Of a stretch of 64,000 nt of DNA, positions 47,921-57,035 are shown piece after piece. The DNA comes from Anderseniella sp963700895 (GTDB lineage: Bacteria; Pseudomonadota; Alphaproteobacteria; Rhizobiales; Aestuariivirgaceae): the NCBI GenBank assembly GCA_963700895.1, contig CAVOZI010000020.1, positions 1-64,000 of the forward strand. The letters are read 5' to 3'. The position numbers and the translations under genes were made by a program. Under the pieces are notes generated by a model. That model had not been told where the DNA came from. It saw only the letters and a program-made list of their open reading frames with translations, and did not search any database. Every line of letters begins with the position of its first letter. Position 1 is the stretch's first letter.

Positions 47921-48844
47921 ATGCATCAAGACGGTCAGATGAGTTCATTACTGACAGACCTAACCGGATGTTTTCAGGATGCCTTGACCCTGCCTTCGGC
48001 GACCTGCGACGCGATGAAGTCGTTCTTCGTGCTCGCAAACACCGGCAGCCTGTCCGACACGGTGCGCATCCTGGGCATTACGCGACAGACTGTGCGACGC
48101 CACATCAACCTGCTTGAGACGATCCGCGGGACCATGCTTTTCACGGCCGGTAACGGCGGATACCAGCTGTCGGAAAGCGGGAAGGCCGAGTATCGCGTGG
48201 TCAGCAAGATCATCAACCAGACATCAAGGTGGACTACCGGACTGGCAGCGATCAGTCCAGTGCTGGAACTGTGCAATGGCCGCGGCCCCGACGGCGGCTA
48301 CTACCTGTCGCAGCAGCATCCGGTGAGCAGTCTTATCCTCAACGGCCCTGTCGCCATGAAGCGGATCTACAAGGCCTGGGTTGATGGCGGGGGGCAGGTC
48401 GAGGCGCCCGCCTTCAAGCGGGTAAGGTCGGAATTGCTCATATACCGCGAGAACGCCGGCAACTGGACCTGCATGCATGCTGGCGAAAAGGCCGCGCTGG
48501 CGATCTGGCTTGGGCCGGTCTGGGGCAAGAGCCTGATCGGGGTGCAGCTGACACATGACCCTGTTGCTTGCTGGGCGGACGAATTTGTGCTGCAGGCGTA
48601 CCAGCAGGCCATTGACTCCGGCGAATGCCGGTACGACCACTTGGCGATCACGCTGGGCCGGGGGCCGGATGGCGAACCTGAGGGCGTCTGTTACCAACGG
48701 CTTGTGATGCCTTGCCGTTTGCCGGATGCGTCGGAGGCCGTGGCGGTGTTTTGCATCCTGACGAACAATATCGATATTGGCCTGCTGCCCGGGCAGGCCC
48801 ACCACAGGATGCCGGAACACTTCGAATCCCTGCGCGACGGCTGA
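47921..48844 (+). CDS. LysR-like HTH protein with unrecognised C-terminal domain
   Basis: 307 residues. Residues about 28-90 form a LysR-type winged HTH (MKSFFVLANTGSLSDTVRIL, TRQTVRRHINLLETIRG). The remaining 210 residues do not look like the LysR effector domain: a Trp-rich region (NWTCMHAGEKAALAIWLGPV) and HDPVACWADEFVLQAYQQA are unusual, and several segments resemble a PAS- or sensor-like fold, but no assignment is safe. Start: ATG at 47921 with GGAG 8 bases upstream; a GTG at 47912 is also in frame. It separates yqeY from dnaG, probably as an insertion into an otherwise conserved order. Confidence 0.72.
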   Translation: MHQDGQMSSLLTDLTGCFQDALTLPSATCDAMKSFFVLANTGSLSDTVRILGITRQTVRRHINLLETIRGTMLFTAGNGGYQLSESGKAEYRVVSKIINQTSRWTTGLAAISPVLELCNGRGPDGGYYLSQQHPVSSLILNGPVAMKRIYKAWVDGGGQVEAPAFKRVRSELLIYRENAGNWTCMHAGEKAALAIWLGPVWGKSLIGVQLTHDPVACWADEFVLQAYQQAIDSGECRYDHLAITLGRGPDGEPEGVCYQRLVMPCRLPDASEAVAVFCILTNNIDIGLLPGQAHHRMPEHFESLRDG

Positions 48845-48979
48845 GCCCGAGCGGGCGCAAGCGGACTTTCGCTTCGCCCCAACGGGAATTGTGATAGGCG
48901 TGGTCCGTTCATGGGTTATTGAATGCCTGTTGCCGTCTTGCAAAGATGGTCAGTCAAACCAGTCCGGCAGACAAGTTCA

Positions 48980-50929
48980 ATGCGCTTTCCGCAATCATTC
49001 CTGGACGAGATCAGGGCGAGGGTTTCAATCTCCTCGGTCATCGGCCGGAGCGTGCAGTGGGACAAGCGCAAGACCAATGCCGGCAAGGGCGACTTCTGGG
49101 CGTGTTGTCCGTTCCATGGCGAAAAGTCTGCGAGCTTCCACTGCGAGGACAGGAAAGGCCGCTATCACTGCTTCGGCTGCAAGGTGTCGGGTGACATCTT
49201 CACCTACCTTGTGGAGAAAGAGGGCGTGCCGTTCCCCGAGGCCGTGGAACGGCTGGCGATGGAGGCCGGGCTGGAAATGCCCAAGCTGTCGCCAGAGGCG
49301 GAAGCGCGCGAGGAACGCCGCGCCAACCTTTATGACGTGATGCAGATGGCGCAGGACTTTTTTGCGTCACAGCTTCAATCGGCGGCGGGGACCAAGGCGC
49401 GCGGTTACCTGTCTGACCGGGGCCTGAGCGCTGCCGTGCAGCAGGACTTCGGTATCGGCTATGCACCCAATGACCGGCACGCGCTGGGCAAGGTGCTGGC
49501 CCGGCACAAGGTCACGCCTGACCAGATGGTGGAGGCAGGGCTGGTGATCAGGCCGGATGACGGCAAGCCCTCCTATGACCGGTTCCGCGACCGGATCATG
49601 TTTCCGATCCGCGACCCGCGCGGGCGGGTGATCGCCTTTGGCGGCCGCGCCATGAATGCCGATGCAATGGCCAAGTATCTCAACTCGCCCGACACGCCGC
49701 TGTTTCACAAGGGCAGCGTACTTTACAATCAGGACAAGGCGCGCAAGGTGGCCCATGACACCGGCCAACTGATCGCCTGTGAAGGTTACATGGACGTGAT
49801 CGCCTTCACGCGGGCCGGGCTGCCCAATGCGGTTGCACCGCTTGGCACCGCGCTGACCGAGGACCAGCTTGGCCTGATGTGGCGGATGGTGCCGGAGCCG
49901 GTGTTGTGTTTTGACGGCGACGAGGCCGGTCTGAAGGCCGCCTGGCGGGCGCTCGACCTGGCGCTGGAGCGGCTGACGCCCGGCAATTCGCTGCGCTTTG
50001 CGCTGCTGCCGGGAGGCCAGGATCCGGACGACCTGCTGGGCTCGGGTGGCCCGGAGGCGGTGCGCCAGGCGATCGAGGCGGCCGAACCGATGGCCGACAT
50101 GCTGTGGCGCCGGGCGCTTTCGGCCAATGACCGCTCGACGCCGGAGCGCAAGGCGCGCTTCGAGGCCGACCTGATGCAGCAGATCAGCCAGATCGCCGAC
50201 CCGACCGTGCGCGAGTACTACAGGCAGGACATGCGCGAGCGGTTGCGGGGGTTGAACCGATCCGGGCAAGGCGGCGGCGCGGGCCGGCCCGGAAACTGGA
50301 AGAAGTACCCGGGAACTGCCGCGGCCGGCCGGGGCCGATGGCAGCAGAAGCAGCCCTGGGAAATGAAGCTGCCGGCCTCGCCGCAGCTCAAGGCGCTGGC
50401 TTCGAGACCGGCTGCAGAACTGGCGGCGGAACGGCGCACGGGCTTCATTCTGCTGACCCTGGTCAACCATCCGGTGTTTGCGGAAGAGATGATCGAGGAT
50501 GTTGCCGGGCTTGAGGGGTTGAGCCCCACGCTTGACTCTTTGCGCCGGCGAATCATAGATACGGTCGCTTCTGGGGCTGACCTTGAAACATCTGGCTTGC
50601 GCGACCACTTAATCCATACCGGGATGGGCGCAGTCATTGATGCGCTGGACTCCCAGGCCCGGCACCACGATTGCTGGTTTGCCGGTGCGGACGCTGCCGA
50701 CAAGGACGCCCGTACCGGACTGAAGCAGTTGCTGGCGCTGAACCGGAAACTGGTGACTCTGGAGAAGGAACTGAGACGGGCCGAACTGCGCCTTGCCGAA
50801 CATCCGAGTGAAGAGAATCTCAATCTTCTCAACGAGGTGAGGGAGCAGTTGCAGTCGATGACGGGGGCGGAAGCCAGCGTCGACGGCTATGGGGAAGCAT
50901 CGGGACGTTTGTCCAATCCGGCCGGTTGA
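48980..50929 (+). CDS. dnaG: DNA primase
   Basis: 649 residues; makes RNA primers for replication. Seen: the zinc-binding domain (CCPFHGEKSASFHC, YHCFGCKVSGD), the RNA polymerase core with FGGRAMN, AKYLNSPDTPLFHKG and the TOPRIM acidic residues (ACEGYMDVIA, LCFDGDEAG), and a C-terminal DnaB-binding-like helical region. Start at MRFPQSFLDEIRA (48980) fits the family. The upstream frame to 48923 is not needed. Followed by rpoD. Confidence 0.95.
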   Translation: MRFPQSFLDEIRARVSISSVIGRSVQWDKRKTNAGKGDFWACCPFHGEKSASFHCEDRKGRYHCFGCKVSGDIFTYLVEKEGVPFPEAVERLAMEAGLEMPKLSPEAEAREERRANLYDVMQMAQDFFASQLQSAAGTKARGYLSDRGLSAAVQQDFGIGYAPNDRHALGKVLARHKVTPDQMVEAGLVIRPDDGKPSYDRFRDRIMFPIRDPRGRVIAFGGRAMNADAMAKYLNSPDTPLFHKGSVLYNQDKARKVAHDTGQLIACEGYMDVIAFTRAGLPNAVAPLGTALTEDQLGLMWRMVPEPVLCFDGDEAGLKAAWRALDLALERLTPGNSLRFALLPGGQDPDDLLGSGGPEAVRQAIEAAEPMADMLWRRALSANDRSTPERKARFEADLMQQISQIADPTVREYYRQDMRERLRGLNRSGQGGGAGRPGNWKKYPGTAAAGRGRWQQKQPWEMKLPASPQLKALASRPAAELAAERRTGFILLTLVNHPVFAEEMIEDVAGLEGLSPTLDSLRRRIIDTVASGADLETSGLRDHLIHTGMGAVIDALDSQARHHDCWFAGADAADKDARTGLKQLLALNRKLVTLEKELRRAELRLAEHPSEENLNLLNEVREQLQSMTGAEASVDGYGEASGRLSNPAG

Positions 50930-51014
50930 CGGTGGCTGGAACCCCAGCCGCCGCCGCAGTAAACAGCCGTCCGCTATCGGGCCGGCCGGTGGTATTCCGC
51001 CCGGGCGAACATGA

Positions 51015-51029
51015 TTAAGACACGGTTAA
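51015..51029. promoter_or_regulatory. Perfect CtrA-type box upstream of rpoD
   Basis: TTAA-GACACGG-TTAA exactly matches TTAA-N7-TTAA and is followed by C, as in many CtrA sites. It lies in the dnaG-rpoD gap, 119 bases before the rpoD start codon, where an rpoD promoter is expected. Confidence 0.6.
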
Positions 51030-51148
51030 CGGCAGCGGGGTGATAACCGGTTGCCCCCGACCACTGGAACGAATCAGGGAAAACGCTGGCCGCAGGCGCT
51101 GAAAGCCGCGCTTCTGCCAGCCCCAGACAACAAGCGAGCGCAAGACGA

Positions 51149-53239
51149 ATGGCGAGAGCACAGGCACGCGACAATTCTCCGGCAAGCAAGAAGGCGGCTG
51201 TGGTCGTCGAAGATCCGAGCGCCGAGGACACCGAAACGCCGGAAGTGGGCAGCGATGGACCGGTACTCGACCTGACCGATGCCGGCGTCAAGCGGATGAT
51301 CAAGCTCGCCAAGCAGCGCGGCTTTGTAACCTATGACGAACTGAACGAGGTGCTGCCGTCTGACGAGGTGTCGTCGGAGCAGATCGAGGACATCATGGCG
51401 ATGCTCACCGACATGGGCATCAACGTGGTGGAAACCGAGGAAGAGACCGAGGACGCCACCGAGGTGGCGGAAAGCGCCCAGACCGGCGTGGTGAAGACCG
51501 AGGGCAATGCGCCAGCCTCGGCTGACCGGACCGATGACCCGGTGCGCATGTACCTGCGCGAGATGGGCTCGGTGGAGCTGCTGTCGCGCGAAGGCGAAAT
51601 TGCCATTGCCAAGCGCATCGAGGCGGGCCGCGAGGCGATGATCTCCGGCTTGTGCGAAAGCCCGCTGACCTTCCAGGCCATCATCATCTGGCGCGACGAA
51701 CTCAACGAAGGCAAGATCCTGCTGCGCGACATCATCGACCTCGAGGCCACCTATGCCGGCCCCGATGCGAAGAAGGTCGAGGCGCCGACGCCGGAAGAGC
51801 GCGAAGCCAAGGAAAAGGAAGCCCGCCGGGCCGAGGCCGAGAAGCGCGAAAAGGCGGCCGCCGAGATGCGCCGGTCGCGCCCGCGCCGGCCGGGGCCTGA
51901 CGACGACGTGCTGTCGGCTGACGATTTCGAGCCGTCTGCGGCGCCGGAAGAAGACGACGACGAGGATGACGAGGAAGCCAACGTGTCGCTGGCCGCCATG
52001 GAAGCGGAACTGAAGCCGCACGTGCTGGAAACCTTCGACCGCATCGCCAAGACCTACAAGAGCTTGCGCAAGCTGCAGGACCAGGAGGTGGCGGAGAAGA
52101 CCGCGCTGTCCTCGTCGCAGGCGCGCCGCTACCGCAAGCTGCGCGAGGAGATCATCGAGGACGTCAAGTCGCTGTCGTTGAACGCTGCCCGCATCGAGGC
52201 GCTGGTGGAACAGCTCTACGACATCAACCGCCGGCTGATCTCGCTGGAAGGCCGGCTGATGCGGCTGGCCGAGAGCCACAAGGTGCCGCGCACGGTGTTC
52301 CTGGAGGAGTACCAGGGCGAGGAACTGGACGCCAACTGGGTGCGCCGGGTGTCGCGGCTGGCCAAGCATGGCTGGAAGGACTTCGTCACCAAGGAGAAGG
52401 ACACGATCAAGGAAATCCGCGAGGAGATCCATTCGCTGGCGTCCGACACCGGCCTGCAGATCCCCGAGTTCCGCCGCATCGTGCATGCGGTGCAGAAGGG
52501 CGAGCGCGAGGCTCGCATTGCCAAGAAGGAAATGGTCGAGGCCAACCTGCGTCTCGTCATCTCCATCGCCAAGAAGTACACCAACCGCGGCCTGCAGTTC
52601 CTCGACCTGATCCAGGAAGGCAATATCGGCCTGATGAAGGCGGTCGACAAGTTCGAGTACCGGCGCGGATACAAGTTCTCCACCTACGCCACGTGGTGGA
52701 TCCGGCAGGCGATCACCCGTTCCATCGCCGACCAGGCGCGCACCATCCGCATCCCCGTGCACATGATCGAGACGATCAACAAGATCGTGCGCACGAGCCG
52801 CCAGATGATGCACGAGATCGGCCGCGAGCCGACGCCGGAGGAACTGGCCGAGAAGCTGTCCATGCCGCTTGAGAAGGTGCGCAAGGTGATGAAGATCGCC
52901 AAGGAGCCGATCTCCCTCGAAACGCCGGTGGGCGACGAGGAAGACAGCCACCTCGGCGATTTCATCGAGGACAAGAACGCCATCCTGCCGATCGACGCGG
53001 CGATCCAGGCCAACCTGCGCGAGACCACGACGCGGGTGCTGGCCTCGCTGACCCCGCGCGAGGAACGCGTGCTGCGCATGCGCTTCGGCATCGGCATGAA
53101 CACCGACCACACGCTGGAGGAAGTCGGCCAGCAGTTCTCGGTGACGCGCGAGCGCATTCGTCAGATCGAGGCCAAGGCGTTGCGCAAGCTGAAGCACCCG
53201 AGCCGCTCGCGCCGCTTGCGGAGCTTCCTGGATAACTGA
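51149..53239 (+). CDS. rpoD: RNA polymerase primary sigma factor RpoD (sigma-70)
   Basis: 696 residues. Region 1.1 is present (about 40-100, LAKQRGFVTYDELNEVLP), then region 1.2 (DPVRMYLREMGSVELLSREG), an acidic/charged spacer (about 215-280, including EEDDDEDDEEANV), region 2 (NLRLVISIAKKYTNRGLQFL, YKFSTYATWWIRQAITR), region 3 and region 4 (LEEVGQQFSVTRERIRQIEA). It directs core transcription. A CtrA box lies upstream and a terminator downstream. Confidence 0.97.
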   Translation: MARAQARDNSPASKKAAVVVEDPSAEDTETPEVGSDGPVLDLTDAGVKRMIKLAKQRGFVTYDELNEVLPSDEVSSEQIEDIMAMLTDMGINVVETEEETEDATEVAESAQTGVVKTEGNAPASADRTDDPVRMYLREMGSVELLSREGEIAIAKRIEAGREAMISGLCESPLTFQAIIIWRDELNEGKILLRDIIDLEATYAGPDAKKVEAPTPEEREAKEKEARRAEAEKREKAAAEMRRSRPRRPGPDDDVLSADDFEPSAAPEEDDDEDDEEANVSLAAMEAELKPHVLETFDRIAKTYKSLRKLQDQEVAEKTALSSSQARRYRKLREEIIEDVKSLSLNAARIEALVEQLYDINRRLISLEGRLMRLAESHKVPRTVFLEEYQGEELDANWVRRVSRLAKHGWKDFVTKEKDTIKEIREEIHSLASDTGLQIPEFRRIVHAVQKGEREARIAKKEMVEANLRLVISIAKKYTNRGLQFLDLIQEGNIGLMKAVDKFEYRRGYKFSTYATWWIRQAITRSIADQARTIRIPVHMIETINKIVRTSRQMMHEIGREPTPEELAEKLSMPLEKVRKVMKIAKEPISLETPVGDEEDSHLGDFIEDKNAILPIDAAIQANLRETTTRVLASLTPREERVLRMRFGIGMNTDHTLEEVGQQFSVTRERIRQIEAKALRKLKHPSRSRRLRSFLDN

Positions 53240-53284
53240 GTCAAAACAATCGCCTGCGTCAGATTGATGGCGCGAAGAGTCAAG

Positions 53285-53312
53285 GGCCGGGACGCAAGTT
53301 CCGGCCTTTGTT
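53285..53312 (+). terminator. Intrinsic terminator after rpoD
   Basis: GGCCGG (53285-53290) pairs with CCGGCC (53301-53306), and the inner bases GAC and GTT extend it; TTTGTTGTTT follows. It lies 46 bases past the rpoD stop. Confidence 0.8.
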
Positions 53313-53505
53313 GTTTCGTGGGGGCCGGCACACTTTCCCGGTTCGCGATGTATTCCTCTTCACAGTGCGCCCGTCTAACGCTGGGTTAGGTTCGCAGGCA
53401 TCCGGCGGCAACGGCGCTTTGATGGCGTTCCGCTGACCAGATGTCTGCTGGGCGGATCAGGCGACTTGTTGCCGCTTCAACACACCTTGAAGAAGGACGA
53501 TTGCG

Positions 53506-53817
53506 ATGATCAAGAAAACCACCATGCTCTGCCTGGCGACGGGCGTCTTGCTGCTTGCCGGCGCACCTGCCCAGGCCGGTCTGCCCACAGGCTTCCCGAC
53601 CGGCAATTGCAAGGGCTTCCACCACTCGGCCGAGAAGTCGTCGAAGTGGATCTCGACCGCCAAGCAACGCGCCCGCTCCGACTGGCGTACAAAGATGGGC
53701 TTGACCTATGGCCTGAAGTATCGCGACTGGGCCAAGGCGCAGTTCCGCCACTATGACTGCCGCAAGTCAGGCGGCAAGCACCGCTGCAAGGCTGCCGCCT
53801 ATCCCTGCCGCAGCTAG
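53506..53817 (+). CDS. Small basic secreted hypothetical protein
   Basis: 103 residues: a signal peptide (TTMLCLATGVLLLAGAPAQA, cleavage near 24) and a very basic mature part with four cysteines (GNCKGF, HYDCRKSGGKHRCKA, YPCRS). GAAGGA lies upstream of the ATG at 53506. No family was recognised. Confidence 0.75.
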   Translation: MIKKTTMLCLATGVLLLAGAPAQAGLPTGFPTGNCKGFHHSAEKSSKWISTAKQRARSDWRTKMGLTYGLKYRDWAKAQFRHYDCRKSGGKHRCKAAAYPCRS

Positions 53818-53883
53818 CGTCAGCGTTCTGAAATGGAAGGCCGGGCGCGCCACCCGCGTCCGGCTTTCTTGCATGGGAAGCGC

Positions 53884-54804
53884 TCAGGCGTGGATGATGT
53901 CTCCGAACCACTCAGCCAGGCGGCGGCGGGCGGCATGGCCTGCGGCGAGGTCGAACGTGTTGACGATGGCAACACGGAAGCCGCCCGGTGGCATGGCGTG
54001 GGTTTCAGGTGCGCGATCCTCGTGAAAGGTGATCTGCACGCTGGTGACGCCGGGCTGTGCCAGCACCTCCCGCACCAGCGCCGGCGGCGGGTGGCGCGGC
54101 GTATCCACCGGATGCGGCACGAACAGCGCGAGGCTGTAGCCGTCGCGGCGGTCCTCGTCCGGCAGCGTCCAGCCGTTGCCCGAATAGAGCCCGACGAGGG
54201 CGCGCACCCAGTCATTGCCGCCGTACAGGTCCGGCCACTGGTCGGCGAAGCGCAAGTGCGCCTCGATGATACGCCCGCCGATGGTCTCCAGGTTGACCAT
54301 GCCGGTGTAGCTGGCAAGCTGGCTGGCGATCCATCCGCCGGCGTGGGCCTCGAGCGCGGGCAGCGCACCTTCATGGATGGTCCAGTAATCGAACATGCCG
54401 CCGCCGATGGGCCGGCCGGTGGCGTGGCGCCACCAGCGGGGCTGGCCGTCCACCACCGCCACGTCGGTGCTGACGTGATCGCCCTCCAGCACCTCGACCC
54501 ACATGTGGCCGGGCGTCTCCGAGGCGGCATAGGCTTGCGGGTCCGGCAGCAGTCGGCTGTCGCGGCCCATGCCCTTGAGGTTGATGACGGGCTTGGAGAA
54601 CACCGGCCAGTGCGGCGGTGTCACGCCGTGGGGCGCGGCCACGAGGCCCTGGCTCAACGCCACCTGCATCTTGTCGTAGACGTGGCGATGGGCGGGGTTC
54701 CACTGCCACGCATCGGCGTCCTCGGTGGGAATGCGCACGTGATCGGGACAGGGAACCTGCTCGAAGAACTGGTAGCGCCAGGGGTCAACTTCGCAGACGG
54801 GCAT
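53884..54804 (-). CDS. Hypothetical protein, weak ATP-grasp-like pattern
   Basis: 306 residues, no signal or membrane helix. The middle (GGWIASQLASYTGMVNLETI, then GGRIIEAHLRFADQWPDLYG) recalls the acidic metal-binding strand region of ATP-grasp proteins, but the usual lysines and glycine-rich loop are not clear. The N-terminus (MPVCEVDPWRYQFFEQVPCP) looks like a conserved family start and fixes the ATG at 54804. Function not assigned. Confidence 0.65.
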   Translation of the reverse strand: MPVCEVDPWRYQFFEQVPCPDHVRIPTEDADAWQWNPAHRHVYDKMQVALSQGLVAAPHGVTPPHWPVFSKPVINLKGMGRDSRLLPDPQAYAASETPGHMWVEVLEGDHVSTDVAVVDGQPRWWRHATGRPIGGGMFDYWTIHEGALPALEAHAGGWIASQLASYTGMVNLETIGGRIIEAHLRFADQWPDLYGGNDWVRALVGLYSGNGWTLPDEDRRDGYSLALFVPHPVDTPRHPPPALVREVLAQPGVTSVQITFHEDRAPETHAMPPGGFRVAIVNTFDLAAGHAARRRLAEWFGDIIHA

Positions 54805-54918
54805 CTTGATTGGGTGCTGTGACCTTCGCGCCGGGCTGGCAAGAGCGCCGGCCGGGCGGAGGCGACTGTACTGCATCCGCAAGGTTGTGCAATCGGGTTC
54901 AAGAGGTCTCATGCCATC

Positions 54919-54941
54919 ATCACCGGGCTTGACCCGGTGAT
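54919..54941. repeat. REP-like palindrome left of the AT-rich orphan gene
   Basis: ATCACCGGG (54919-54927) pairs perfectly with CCCGGTGAT (54933-54941) around CTTGA. This CCGGG-cttg-CCCGG palindrome is of a kind common between Hyphomicrobiales genes. A related, oppositely oriented copy is at 56865-56887. Confidence 0.65.
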
Positions 54942-55040
54942 CTCACTTCCCACACGTGACGCAAACCTGTGGACGCGCCATTGTTGCCGCCTCGCCCCGC
55001 GCCTATGTTGTCTTAGCGGAAGAGTTTGGAGAATCGCAGG

Positions 55041-56807
55041 ATGGCGGAGACGGGCAAGGGCAGCGGGATACCCGAGGGTGGGTTTACGGATGAGTATGAG
55101 GTTGAGGTGTGGTTGGGCTTGCAACCTTCAACTAGCGCGCTCGCAGTTGCTTGGCGGATGGCTGGCAGAGTTATCCCGTTAATTGTTCAAGAAAAACCTC
55201 ATTCGGTAATTTTTCCAACTCTCTATGCGCTAGCTGTTTCGCGATATGCCAGTATTTGGAATGGTAGAAGGTCACATGAAATAAACAATTCCGCAAGAAA
55301 ATCGCGTTTCTTGGCTGCCAGTGCTTCGATTGATGCTAAATCTAAAGACGCCGTTTATTGCTCTGCACGTTCGGTTTATGCTGCTTCTTCATCGAGGCAT
55401 GACGCCATAAAAGCTGCTATTTCTATATCATCCCGTTCTAGTATCTTGGTTTCAACCTACGCAACTGCTGCGAAATTGGATTCTTGGAGGCAGTTATCAT
55501 TAGACGCATCTTTATTGGAGAAACATGAGCATTCTAAATTCAAAGATGTTCCCCTATGGTTTGCCGGATTGGACAAAATTGATGTGTCTTCACCTCCGGC
55601 TTGGGTGGAAGATTCGTGGACTGCTCTTAGACGCGAGTTGCGAGCGCAACCGCTGTCTCAGGGCTGGTCGACGTGGATCGATTGGTATGATGACATTCTG
55701 CACGGTAGACCCGGAACGACGTCAAATCCCGATATAGAATTCGCCCGCCTGTTTGGGCACCCTGAAGCGGGCGTAAGGATCACTGAAGATGACTGGGAAG
55801 CGGGTCCCGCTGTCGTTAATCCGAAAATCAGGCAGGTGCTGGATTTCTTCAAGGTTGCGGACGCCTTGGCCGAAGAAGTCGCCGATGGTTCTGCTGAACC
55901 AAGTTCGGTCCTTGCCGCCACCCAACCGCTATCTGCCGGAGCAACCTTCCAACTGGTCGGTGCAAAGTTCAAGATTGTCCAATCCGAGTTTACGGAAGAT
56001 GCAATCGTCGCGCAGAAGAAAATCGTTCAACTTGAGTTTGACGATATCAAAAAGAAACTTGCCAGACTCGCTGAAGTTTCCAGCCGTGTGTCGAATAAAC
56101 AAGGGTGGGAATATTTTCATGAGGATGTGCAAAATCTTGTCTTGTGTACGGACATTGACCTTACTGAAATTGCCCAAACTATTAGCATTGTTTGGGGGAG
56201 ACTGGTCACTCTTGGTGGCTATCTGGAACTTGATAACAATCTTCGGTCTCCGAAAGCGAGATCGAACGTTACTGCTCTGGATGAAGACGTTAGAAGACCG
56301 CTTTCCGACTTGATCCGCGTTGCGGCGCCTTGGGTTCGCCAGTTCCCGACGGCCAGAGAGAAGGATGTGGAGGCAGGAAACTTCCTTGCGCGACCCGAAT
56401 TGCTTGAACCTGCGAAGCAACTCTTTGAAAACGCAGATCGAGATGAGTTGCTGACAAGGTCAGATGTAGCTGATTTGAAGCGGTTGCTGCTGTCTGTGCA
56501 ACGTGGTGAGTTGCAGGCAAAGAAGGCAGGTGCCTATGCCACCAGTTCAGCGCGAAACTTAATCGTTGAAGCCGCGAAACTTGTCGCTGGCGGGATGGTA
56601 GGCGCAACAATTTCTGCTGCCCTTGAGCCTGAGATGAATGCTGCAGGTCAGTGGCTTCGTGGTTCTGCCATGCAGATTGAACAAATCATGGCTGATTCAC
56701 CCGACGACTTGCGGCTCGCGATACAGGAGATTATTGACGATCTTCCGGACGATCCTAAAGGCCCTGTTGTGCTTGATGCGCTTCCGCCTGAGCGGCGTAA
56801 GAAATAA
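55041..56807 (+). CDS. Long AT-rich orphan gene, unknown function
   Basis: 588 residues. No signal peptide or nuclease, ATPase or protease motif was found. The first 120 or so residues (TDEYEVEVWLGLQPSTSALA, LAVSRYASIWNGRRS) are rich in Ser and Ala. The middle is charged and helical (KKKLARLAEVSSRVSNKQG); near the end a hydrophobic stretch (LIVEAAKLVAGGMVGATISAAL, about 505-526) could be a membrane or amphipathic helix. Codon use is far more AT-rich than in neighbours, pointing to transfer. GGAG lies 10 bases before the ATG at 55041. It stands alone between two inverted REP-like palindromes. Confidence 0.75.
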   Translation: MAETGKGSGIPEGGFTDEYEVEVWLGLQPSTSALAVAWRMAGRVIPLIVQEKPHSVIFPTLYALAVSRYASIWNGRRSHEINNSARKSRFLAASASIDAKSKDAVYCSARSVYAASSSRHDAIKAAISISSRSSILVSTYATAAKLDSWRQLSLDASLLEKHEHSKFKDVPLWFAGLDKIDVSSPPAWVEDSWTALRRELRAQPLSQGWSTWIDWYDDILHGRPGTTSNPDIEFARLFGHPEAGVRITEDDWEAGPAVVNPKIRQVLDFFKVADALAEEVADGSAEPSSVLAATQPLSAGATFQLVGAKFKIVQSEFTEDAIVAQKKIVQLEFDDIKKKLARLAEVSSRVSNKQGWEYFHEDVQNLVLCTDIDLTEIAQTISIVWGRLVTLGGYLELDNNLRSPKARSNVTALDEDVRRPLSDLIRVAAPWVRQFPTAREKDVEAGNFLARPELLEPAKQLFENADRDELLTRSDVADLKRLLLSVQRGELQAKKAGAYATSSARNLIVEAAKLVAGGMVGATISAALEPEMNAAGQWLRGSAMQIEQIMADSPDDLRLAIQEIIDDLPDDPKGPVVLDALPPERRKK

Positions 56808-56821
56808 CGTAAGTCTATGGG

Positions 56822-56841
56822 TCCCGGCACGGTGGCCGGGA
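56822..56841 (+). terminator. Hairpin after the AT-rich gene
   Basis: TCCCGGC (56822-56828) pairs with GCCGGGA (56835-56841), 15 bases past the stop. No U-tract follows, so it may be a repeat-type hairpin rather than a terminator. Confidence 0.4.
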
Positions 56842-56864
56842 CATGGGGTGAGTGTGTTTTCTGG

Positions 56865-56887
56865 ATGCTCGGGACAAGCCCGAGCAT
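56865..56887. repeat. REP-like palindrome right of the AT-rich orphan gene
   Basis: ATGCTCGGG (56865-56873) pairs with CCCGAGCAT (56879-56887) around ACAAG, the complement of the CTTGT-type loop; it is thus an inverted relative of 54919-54941. Further short GGGGATGAC motifs follow near 56990-57025. Confidence 0.65.
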
Positions 56888-57035
56888 GACAAGTTAGGTC
56901 TGGCGGGGGGATGGCAGTTGGATGAGAGACGGCGGCGCTTCGCTGGCCTTTCGTCCTCGACTTCGCTTCGCTTGTCTTGATCAAGTCGGGGGATGACAAG
57001 ATTAGAGAGATCCCCGCCGGGGATGACGGATTGAA

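Noticed and set aside
51074..53197. 707-codon minus-strand frame opposite rpoD
   Set aside because: Antisense shadow; composition reflects rpoD codon bias.
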